Below, in pieces: positions 1-5,866 of a stretch of DNA of 34,236 nt. How positions within the stretch are numbered: the stretch's first letter is position 1; every line of letters begins with the position of its first letter. The translations under genes and the position numbers were made by a program. Source of the DNA: Clostridia bacterium (lineage in GTDB: Bacteria > Bacillota > Clostridia > Oscillospirales > CAG-272); the NCBI GenBank assembly GCA_017504785.1, contig JAFVQL010000070.1, positions 1-34,236 of the forward strand. The letters run 5' to 3'. The notes under the pieces are model-generated. The model was not told where the DNA came from and made no database searches. It saw only the letters and a program-made list of their open reading frames with translations.

Positions 1-180
1 CTTTGTGCGTGAAATTCGCTTTCAGCGAGTGAAATGCCTGCGGGCGTGAGGGGATTTATTTCATTTCACATCGAGCAGAGCGAGATATTTCACAATGTTC
101 GATAGAACATTATTTCACATTTTGCGGAGCAAAATATTTCACTATATGCATTTGTGTCTACAAATGCAGTGCTTGTAAAG
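1..180. repeat. array of short hairpins separated by TTTCAC-type spacers
   Basis: A run of small inverted repeats is separated by the heptamer ATTTCAC or close variants. Clear hairpins are TCGCT/AGCGA (16-28), AATGTTC/GAACATT (about 94-111), ATTTTGC/GCAAAAT (about 119-135) and TGCATTTGT/ACAAATGCA (about 147-168). Stems differ in sequence while the spacer is conserved, so this is a structural array and not a simple tandem repeat. No coding potential is apparent. It lies downstream of the rubredoxin gene and runs off the left edge of the window. Similar hairpin strings are, to my recollection, dispersed in gut Clostridia; that is recollection, not a search. Confidence 0.6.
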
Positions 181-220
181 AAAAGAGGACGAGGAGTTTT
201 GATTCGCTCTTCGTCCTTTT
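181..220 (-). terminator. terminator of the rubredoxin operon, possibly bidirectional
   Basis: Ten-base arms GGACGAGGAG (187-196) and CTCTTCGTCC (207-216) pair with one G-U and enclose a 10-base loop. On the minus strand the stem is followed by TCTTTTCTTT, on the plus strand by TTTT. It sits about 100 bases past the rubredoxin stop codon. Confidence 0.6.
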
Positions 221-318
221 CCTGTCGGCAGGTAACGTACTTTATTAAATTTCAAAAACTGTCCTTTAGAGTACGAACCTTACCGTTGGCGGCTTTCAGC
301 CTTATCTTTTACCTTTTA

Positions 319-480
319 TCAGTCAGCGGGAGAGAAGGAACCCTTATCCGCGCCGCAAAGGGGGCAAACGTAATCGTCGGGAAGATCCTCGAACTTCGTT
401 CCTGCCTTGATGCCGTTTGCAGGCTCGCCTACCGCCTCGTCATATTCATAACCGCAAAGGTCACATACATATTTTGCCAT
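319..480 (-). CDS. rubredoxin
   Basis: A 53-residue protein too short for many gene callers. Rubredoxin is a cytoplasmic one-electron carrier with a single iron held by four cysteines; in anaerobes it feeds electrons to flavodiiron proteins, superoxide reductase and rubrerythrin. The two ligand pairs are visible: CDLCG (Cys6, Cys9) near the start and CPLCG (Cys39, Cys42) near the end, with the family core [12 protein letters not shown] between residues 32 and 43. The length matches the family. The ATG at 480 is preceded by AAAGGAG at a normal distance. It is the third leftward gene after fprA and dfx, both plausible redox partners, but is separated from dfx by 407 bases of repeat-derived DNA, so it may be transcribed by read-through or from its own promoter. 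The stop is TGA at 319-321. Confidence 0.93.
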   Translation of the reverse strand: MAKYVCDLCGYEYDEAVGEPANGIKAGTKFEDLPDDYVCPLCGADKGSFSPAD

Positions 481-540
481 ATTTTTTTCTCCTTTAAATT
501 TTTGTATTTTTATGTTTTGTATTTTTTGGAAAATATCATC

Positions 541-887
541 TTCCTGCGGGCGATTCGTGAATCGCCCCTACGAAATCACCCGTCGCGGTGGCGGAGGGAG
601 TTTCGGGGAATTAACAAATCATCCTTTTCGGTCTTACTGAAAATCACCAATCGAACTCGCTCAAAGTACCGTCTGCGCACACAGCGGATGAGCGAGGGAG
701 TTTCGCGGAAGAATTTTCGTTGTTCGAGGCGAGAGGTGTACGAGGGTACACCGAGCCTCGAAAACGGAAATAGAAAAGGATTTTTATAAGTTGGAAGGAA
801 AACGGAGTTTTCCAACCTTAATACCTTACCAAGCTTTTGCAAACTTGCAAAGAGGCACTATTTAATAAACATTTATCCTTTTCGGTC
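541..887. repeat. repeat-derived intergenic DNA between rubredoxin and desulfoferrodoxin
   Basis: This gap is made of repeats. At 548-567 there is a perfect palindrome, GGGCGATTC-GT-GAATCGCCC. Motifs close to GAGGGAGTTTCGGGGAA occur twice (about 594-610 and 692-708). A hairpin pairs GTTGG...AAAAC with GTTTT...CCAAC (about 790-816), and TTTGCAA/TTGCAAA pairs near 835-849. The left copy of a 28-bp direct repeat (621-648) lies inside it. An 88-codon minus-strand frame (576-842) runs through these repeats, but it is Arg-rich, matches no family I know and has no convincing ribosome-binding site. I regard it as non-coding mobile-type sequence. Confidence 0.5.
621..648. repeat. 28-bp direct repeat, left copy
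   Basis: The 28 bases at 621-648 are identical to those at 875-902. The repeat contains TTTTCGGT-CTT-ACTGAAAA, a small hairpin with one G-T wobble. Flanking bases differ. The 254-base period suggests an insertion or a tandem recombination event next to the end of dfx. Confidence 0.85.
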
Positions 888-902
888 TTACTGAAAATCA
901 CC
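875..902. repeat. 28-bp direct repeat, right copy, overlapping the dfx stop codon
   Basis: Identical to 621-648. This copy covers the last codons (Gly-Asp-Phe-Gln) and the TAA stop of desulfoferrodoxin, so the gene's final residues are encoded by repeat sequence. Confidence 0.85.
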
Positions 903-1268
903 GCTCATCCAGAGTCCGTGCAGGTTGCAGTATTCATACACCGCCACAGGCTTCTCGCCCTCTGCCAGCGCGAACACAACCTCTGCCGCACCCTCGTGTG
1001 CAAGGTCTGCCTTCTGGAAGCCGCGATCCGTTTCCAAAACGATAAACGCGATGTGATGCTCCTCGGTCATCGGATGGGGCACGCTGCCAACGGCAACCTT
1101 CACGAGATTGCCCTCAAGCTTTGCCACGGGGATGTGCTTTTCCTTGGAAGCATCGACCGTACCGGGAACAAGCTCGGTCATCTTCTCGCCGCAGCACACA
1201 ACGGGAACGCCCTTGCTGTAAGCATAAACGATAATGTTTCCACAATGATTGCAACGGTAAAATTTCAT
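888..1268 (-). CDS. dfx: desulfoferrodoxin (two-iron superoxide reductase)
   Basis: Reduces superoxide to hydrogen peroxide in the cytoplasm with electrons from rubredoxin, without releasing oxygen. Length is 126 residues. The N-terminal desulforedoxin domain has the Fe(Cys)4 ligands Cys6, Cys9, Cys25 and Cys26. The catalytic domain shows EKHIPV (Glu43, His45), His65 in VPHPM, His71 in EEHHIAF, and Cys114 and His117 in YCNLHGLW, the full His4-Cys centre plus the loop glutamate. A ribosome-binding site AAAGGAG precedes the ATG. It lies 48 bases after fprA in the same direction and probably shares its transcript. Oddity: the tail after HGLW (MSGDFQ) and the stop codon overlap a 28-bp repeat that recurs at 621-648, so the native C-terminus may have been replaced. 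Confidence 0.95.
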   Translation of the reverse strand: MKFYRCNHCGNIIVYAYSKGVPVVCCGEKMTELVPGTVDASKEKHIPVAKLEGNLVKVAVGSVPHPMTEEHHIAFIVLETDRGFQKADLAHEGAAEVVFALAEGEKPVAVYEYCNLHGLWMSGDFQ

Positions 1269-1316
1269 GATAAGATCTCCTTTTGATTTTTTATATTATA
1301 TGTGTTTTGTTTTTTC

Positions 1317-2525
1317 TTATGCTTTTTCGGGAATGGTTGCGACCAGCGCATCAATGAATGCATCGAAGCTCTGTGCATCCTGCGCGCCGAGCGCGCTTCT
1401 CACGGTGAAGGCTGGCTCAAGAATATGGAGCGCTTTGCAGGGAGAAAGGATCTCGCGCATCCATTTTGCCGCCGAGGGTGCCCACGATCCGTTTTCGATC
1501 AGAGCTACCGTGCGGTTTTGCAGATTATGAGATGCAAGCTCGTGCAAAAGTGCTTCCATCGTGACGAACACGCCGTTATTATAGGTGGGAGAAGCGAAGA
1601 CGAGATGCGATGCGCGGAAGGCCGCGGAAACGATCTCGGATGCGGCGGTAACGGATACGTCAAACATATCCACCGCGATTCCGCGCTCGCGCAAGCGGCA
1701 AGCCAGAATATTCGCCGCGTTCTCGGTGTTGCCGTAGATCGAAGCGTACGCGATCACGACCTCTGTTTTCTCGGGCGTGTAGGTGCTCCAGGCGTCATAC
1801 TTTCCGATAAAACGCCGGATCGTCTCGCCGTCACGGAAAACGAAGCCGTGCAAGGGAGCGATCATCTTCACGGGCAGGGGCGCAACCTTTTTGAGTGCCG
1901 CCTGCACCTGCGGGCCGTATTTGCCAACGATGTTCGTATAATACCTTCTCGCCTCCGAAAGATACTCGCCGAAGAAATCCACCTCGTCCGAGAAGAGTGC
2001 GCCGTTCAGCGCACCGAAGGTGCCGAAGGCATCTGCCGAAAACAGAACGCCGCTTTCGTGATCAAAAGAAAGCATGACCTCGGGCCAATGCACCATGGGT
2101 GCCATGTAAAACGTCAACGAATGTTTACCAAAAGAGAGGGTTTCGCCTTCCTTGACGATCTGCGCGTTCGGCGCTTTGCCAAAGAACTGCTCGATCATCT
2201 TCTTGGTTTTATCATTGCAGATCACAACCGCCTCGGGGTATTTCTCAAGAAGGGACATCAGCGTTGCGGAATGATCCGGCTCCATGTGATGCACGATCAC
2301 GTAGTCCAAAGCGCGGCCGCCGAGGCCGTACGCAACGTTTTCCAAAAACGTTTTTTCCACCGCGCGATCCACCGTATCAAAGAGAACCGTCTTTTCATCC
2401 AACAGAAGATAAGAGTTGTAGCTCACGCCGCGAGGCACGGAATAAACGCCCTCAAACATGGCAAGGCGGCGATCATCCGCGCCCACCCAAAGGATATCCT
2501 GCGTGACTTTTCTCGTACACTGCAT
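1317..2525 (-). CDS. fprA: flavodiiron protein (FprA-type oxygen reductase)
   Basis: Cytoplasmic enzyme that reduces oxygen (or nitric oxide) with electrons from rubredoxin; an oxygen scavenger in anaerobes. The 402-residue protein has an N-terminal metallo-beta-lactamase domain (about 1-245) with the di-iron ligands His80, Glu82, Asp84 and His85 (HHMEPDH), His146 (MVHWPE), Asp165 (SADAFG) and His226 (PLHG). A flavodoxin domain (about 253-402) follows, with the FMN phosphate loop ASIYGNTENAA near 261-271. An in-frame start 24 bases further upstream exists, but the ATG at 2525 is preferred: it has AAGGAG seven bases away and fits the family N-terminus. It is the first gene of the fprA-dfx-rubredoxin operon, behind a strong promoter with a PerR-like operator. 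The alternative substrate nitric oxide cannot be excluded. Confidence 0.95.
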   Translation of the reverse strand: MQCTRKVTQDILWVGADDRRLAMFEGVYSVPRGVSYNSYLLLDEKTVLFDTVDRAVEKTFLENVAYGLGGRALDYVIVHHMEPDHSATLMSLLEKYPEAVVICNDKTKKMIEQFFGKAPNAQIVKEGETLSFGKHSLTFYMAPMVHWPEVMLSFDHESGVLFSADAFGTFGALNGALFSDEVDFFGEYLSEARRYYTNIVGKYGPQVQAALKKVAPLPVKMIAPLHGFVFRDGETIRRFIGKYDAWSTYTPEKTEVVIAYASIYGNTENAANILACRLRERGIAVDMFDVSVTAASEIVSAAFRASHLVFASPTYNNGVFVTMEALLHELASHNLQNRTVALIENGSWAPSAAKWMREILSPCKALHILEPAFTVRSALGAQDAQSFDAFIDALVATIPEKA

Positions 2526-2559
2526 TTTCTTTCTCCTTTTTAGACTCATTCTATATTTT

Positions 2560-2574
2560 CTGTAATCATTCTAA
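2560..2574 (-). promoter_or_regulatory. PerR-box-like operator
   Basis: The minus strand reads TTAGAATGATTACAG, matching 11 of the 14 defined positions of the Bacillus PerR box (TTATAATNATTATAA), with the AAT-N-ATT core intact. It overlaps the -10 element of the fprA promoter, where a repressor would block transcription. PerR controlling this set of genes is established in Clostridium acetobutylicum; its action here is inference, and no perR gene is in the window. Confidence 0.55.
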
Positions 2575-2596
2575 CACACCTTTGATTATTTGTCAA
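2568..2596 (-). promoter_or_regulatory. sigma-A promoter of the fprA operon
   Basis: Minus strand: -35 TTGACA (2591-2596), 17-base spacer, -10 TAGAAT (2568-2573). This leaves a 5' leader of about 35-40 bases before the fprA start. Confidence 0.75.
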
Positions 2597-2706
2597 TAGG
2601 GTTTGGGAAAAATTTTCAATTTTTGAAAAAATTATTTGCCAACCAACCGCCTTTTATTCGCCCCCCCGAAAAAATATACTTATAAGGAAGGAAAACCTTT
2701 TGCGCG

Positions 2707-2744
2707 AAAAAAGGACTGTCCGCAAATCCAGCCTCGGACAGCCC
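2707..2744 (-). terminator. terminator of the ABC/DUF1854 operon
   Basis: Minus strand: GGGCTGTCCG and CGGACAGTCC form a 10-bp stem with one G-U pair and a 12-base loop, directly followed by TTTTTT. It lies 66 bases past the DUF1854 stop codon. Confidence 0.85.
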
Positions 2745-2809
2745 ATAAACGCCGCTTTTGAAAAGCACTTTCGTTTTTTCTTGTATTTTCCAAAATATAA
2801 TAAGCAAAA

Positions 2810-3310
2810 TTATGTGTCGGCAATGAGGAGAGCGTAGCTATGTCGGTCTAACTTGTTGCAATCCTCGATCACATATCTATTATCATTCGCATCGCGCACA
2901 CGAACGAAGCCCGAGCGCATCACGTGAATATCGTGGTTACGATTGCGGATATCGAAGGAAACGATGCCGCGATCGGTTTCCACTGTCCAGCGCAGAGTGC
3001 CGTACTTTTCGGCCTTGGAAATGATGCGAAGGATCTTGGGAACGAGGTAATAATCCTCAAGGCTTTGCTTGACGAGGGCGGCGGATGCGGCATCCAGATC
3101 CGCATAGGAACGGATCACGGCGCGCTCCCTTCCTTCTCTGTCCAGCAGCGTAATATAGGAATCGGGATTTGAGACGGGAAAGAGCCTTCTCGGCTCAAGC
3201 CCCTCGATCTCGCCCGCGGCCTCGCCCTTATCGGGCGCGAGGGTGAGCTTTACGAGATGATTCTCGTATTTTTCAATTTTATCGTCTTTCGTTAAGTAAA
3301 TACGGCTCAT
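2810..3310 (-). CDS. DUF1854 protein, partner of the adjacent ABC transporter
   Basis: A 166-residue soluble protein that I assign to the DUF1854 family from its overall pattern: an N-terminal stretch ending in RRLFPVSNPDSYITLLD, then VKQSLEDYYLVPKILRI, and a beta-rich C-terminal half with WTVETDRGIVSFDIRNR. No signal peptide or membrane segment is seen. The family's molecular function is unknown. It is typically found beside, or fused to, ABC exporters, so a role in ligand recognition or gating is usual speculation; in some bacteria such pairs are described as linked to cyanophycin metabolism, but no cyanophycin gene is in the window. The start at 3310 has GGAGGA just upstream. An in-frame TTG at 3352 overlapping the ABC stop is the alternative. 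It lies 38 bases after the transporter and ends before a strong terminator. Confidence 0.75.
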   Translation of the reverse strand: MSRIYLTKDDKIEKYENHLVKLTLAPDKGEAAGEIEGLEPRRLFPVSNPDSYITLLDREGRERAVIRSYADLDAASAALVKQSLEDYYLVPKILRIISKAEKYGTLRWTVETDRGIVSFDIRNRNHDIHVMRSGFVRVRDANDNRYVIEDCNKLDRHSYALLIADT

Positions 3311-3348
3311 ATTTCCTCCAAAATGTAAAGAATTGTTTGCCGTTTGGC

Positions 3349-5661
3349 TCAAAATCTTTCTTCTTTACGCATACGCTCGGACTCTGCCGCCATGGACTGT
3401 ATCTGCACGAGCTTATAGTATTTGCCCTTCAAGGCCATCAACTCCTCGGGCGTTCCGTTCTCGATGATATGACCGTTATCTACCACGAGAATGCGGTTTG
3501 CGCGGCGCAGAGTGGAGAGGCGGTGCGCGATCATCAGCGTCGTCTTTCCCTCGATCAGCTTATCGATCGCATCCTGAATGAGATGCTCGGTCTCGGAATC
3601 GACCGCAGCGGTCGCCTCGTCAAAGATGAGAATAGAGGGGCGCATCAGCACGGCGCGCGCAATGGAAAGGCGCTGCTTTTCGCCGCCCGAAACGCCGACG
3701 CCGCGCTCGCCGAGCACGGTATCGTATCCATCGGGCTGGCGGCAAATGAAGCCATGGGCATTCGCGGTATCCGCCGCCGCCATGACCTCCTCCGCCGTAG
3801 CGCCCGGAACGCTGTACGCGATGTTATTAAAGATCGTATCGGAGAACATCTGCGGCTCCTGCTGCACGTAGCCGATCTGGGAGCGGTAAGGCGAGAGAGA
3901 AAAATTTTTGATATTGTGTCCGTCCACCAAGATCTCGCCGCTATAACCGTCATAGAAGCGCATCAAGAGGTTTACGAGGGTAGATTTGCCCGATCCCGTC
4001 GTGCCGACGATGCCGACGACCTCGCCGGGCTCAACGGTGAAGGTAACGTCATCGAGCACCTTCTTAATGCGGTCAAAGGAGAAGGACACGTGGTTAAACT
4101 CGATCCTTCCGTTGAAATGATCGGGGGTCACGCTGTTGGGAAGCTCGGGCTCCGGCTCTGCCTCTAAAATATCGAGGATCTTCTCGGTGGATGCCAAGGC
4201 GCTCTGGAAGGAGTCCGAAAGGTTGGCAAAGAAGGTCACGGGGTTATAGAACATCGAGGCGTAAGAGATAAACGCGACGATCAGACCCGCGCTGTAACCG
4301 CCGACACCGTCGATCACCTTGCCGCCGCCGACGCCCCAAATGATCAGCGAGCCGCAGGTCACGCAGAAGGAAATGATCTGCGGGAAGGCGGTCACGATCT
4401 TGCCGAGGTGAAGCTCCATATTCAGCCAATCGCGATTCTTTTCCTCAAACACCGCGGTGGAGCGCTCCTCGCCCGTGAAGGACTTGACGACCTTGATGCA
4501 AGGGATCGTGTCCGCCATGACGGAGGAAACCTTCGTCCATCTGCGCCAAATGCGGCGGTAGAGGGGGCGCATCTTCTTTGAGAAAACGCGCGTTGCGAAC
4601 ACGACGAAGGGGATCGGAAGAAGCGAAAGCAGGGTCAGCGAGGGGTTCAGCGAGATCATGATGACCACGATGCCTACAAGCTGGAAAAGATGCACCACGG
4701 CCTCTTGGGTGATACGGAGCATGAAGTTTTGCAGAGTCGCGGAGTCACCCGAAATGCGGTTGATGACCGAGCCGGTCGAGGTTTTATCATAGAACTTCAT
4801 CGGCAGGTACTGCGCCTTGCGGTAAATATCGTTGCGAAGCGCGGCAACCGTCTTATTTCCCACCGTTCGCATCAGATACGCGCGAATGATACCGACGCCG
4901 TACTGCAGAATATAGGTGGAAAGCAGGAGAAGGATCATCGCGGTGAGCACCTTCTTCGGCTCGCCCGCAAAGGCTGCTGCGATCTTACCAAGGATCGGCA
5001 CGGTGCTCGTTCCCTCGGAGAACACCGCGTCCACGATAAAGCCCGTGATCGCGGGCGGAATGAGCGCCATAAAGGTGGTGAAAAGCGAAAGGAAGATGCA
5101 AAAGATGAGGGTTTTTGTGTGTGGCAGCACGTACTTTGAGAGCTGCTTTACGACCTTTTTCTTCGAGCGGCACATGATGCATTCCGCTCCGGGGTGCAGA
5201 AGCGGGCGGCCGCACTTGGGGCACACGCTGAGCGCCCTCTCGTACGCCACGCTGACGATCGCGTATTCCTCACGGAAGGATCTGCCCTCGTTGAGGTGCG
5301 AAATAAAGAGCGCGGCGGCATCGCAAAGCGGCGCAACGCCGTAGGTATAGCGGAAAAATATCTCCCGCTTGCCGTTTTTCATTTTCGCGGAGAGCGTGGC
5401 GTTTCCGTACATGCGCTTGGCGCGCACCTCTTTCATATCCTCATAAAGATATTCACGCACCTCGGAGAGATCCTCGTCGTAGAGCACCGCTTTTTTCGCG
5501 GTAAACAAAAGAGCGGTCTTGCTGTATTTTCCATCGAGACCCATATCGCCGACGATGGCAAACAGCGCCGCATCTCCATTTTCTGCCAGCGACTCCGCCA
5601 AAGCCGCCGCCCTCTCGGGAAGCTCCTTGTTCTTCAGAAGCATTTTCGTTGTCGTTTCCAT
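3349..5661 (-). CDS. ABC exporter (fused permease-ATPase) with N-terminal zinc-ribbon domain
   Basis: A 770-residue half-transporter of the type-IV exporter class in the cytoplasmic membrane. It has an extra N-terminal region of about 175 residues, ending in a zinc ribbon with Cys147, Cys150, Cys161 and Cys164 (CPKC...CIMC). A six-helix membrane domain follows (about 180-490). The C-terminal ATPase has Walker A GTTGSGKST (553-561), signature SGGEKQR (658-664), Walker B ILIFDEATA (677-685) and the switch His713 (IAHRLST). All catalytic residues are present; it would work as a homodimer because no second half-transporter is nearby. The substrate is unknown. The start at 5661 is chosen for AAGGAG six bases upstream; an in-frame start 24 bases earlier exists. 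It is co-transcribed with the DUF1854 gene downstream, a pairing that recurs in other bacteria. Confidence 0.88.
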   Translation of the reverse strand: METTTKMLLKNKELPERAAALAESLAENGDAALFAIVGDMGLDGKYSKTALLFTAKKAVLYDEDLSEVREYLYEDMKEVRAKRMYGNATLSAKMKNGKREIFFRYTYGVAPLCDAAALFISHLNEGRSFREEYAIVSVAYERALSVCPKCGRPLLHPGAECIMCRSKKKVVKQLSKYVLPHTKTLIFCIFLSLFTTFMALIPPAITGFIVDAVFSEGTSTVPILGKIAAAFAGEPKKVLTAMILLLLSTYILQYGVGIIRAYLMRTVGNKTVAALRNDIYRKAQYLPMKFYDKTSTGSVINRISGDSATLQNFMLRITQEAVVHLFQLVGIVVIMISLNPSLTLLSLLPIPFVVFATRVFSKKMRPLYRRIWRRWTKVSSVMADTIPCIKVVKSFTGEERSTAVFEEKNRDWLNMELHLGKIVTAFPQIISFCVTCGSLIIWGVGGGKVIDGVGGYSAGLIVAFISYASMFYNPVTFFANLSDSFQSALASTEKILDILEAEPEPELPNSVTPDHFNGRIEFNHVSFSFDRIKKVLDDVTFTVEPGEVVGIVGTTGSGKSTLVNLLMRFYDGYSGEILVDGHNIKNFSLSPYRSQIGYVQQEPQMFSDTIFNNIAYSVPGATAEEVMAAADTANAHGFICRQPDGYDTVLGERGVGVSGGEKQRLSIARAVLMRPSILIFDEATAAVDSETEHLIQDAIDKLIEGKTTLMIAHRLSTLRRANRILVVDNGHIIENGTPEELMALKGKYYKLVQIQSMAAESERMRKEERF

Positions 5662-5714
5662 ATTTTTCTCCTTGCCGATAGGCAATTTGAATTTGCACCG
5701 CCTCGTGCATTTTC

Positions 5715-5743
5715 ACTATATCACAATGCCCCCAAAAAAGCAA
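5715..5743 (-). promoter_or_regulatory. probable promoter of the ABC/DUF1854 operon
   Basis: Minus strand: -35 TTGCTT (5738-5743), 17-base spacer, -10 TATAGT (5715-5720), about 50 bases before the ABC start codon. Confidence 0.5.
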
Positions 5744-5820
5744 CCCCTTTTCGGGAAAAAAGAAAACTTTTCGCGCGCCCGCGCGCTTGCGTGTAACGGG
5801 TGAACGTATTTAAAAAGGCA

Positions 5821-5857
5821 GAAAAAGCGGTGCTTCCCTCTCGGGCTGCACCGCTTT
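5821..5857 (-). terminator. terminator of the LRR lipoprotein gene
   Basis: Perfect 10-bp stem AAAGCGGTGC/GCACCGCTTT with a 14-base loop, 10 bases past the stop codon. On the minus strand it ends in CTTTTTC. Confidence 0.8.
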
Positions 5858-5866
5858 CAAATCTTT

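Noticed and set aside
1..180. CRISPR array
   Set aside because: The constant element is only about seven bases and the variable parts are palindromic and under 25 bases; no cas gene is present.
576..842. 88-codon minus-strand frame in the rubredoxin-dfx gap
   Set aside because: It runs through repeats and the duplicated 28-mer, is Arg-rich with no recognisable domain, and lacks a proper start signal.
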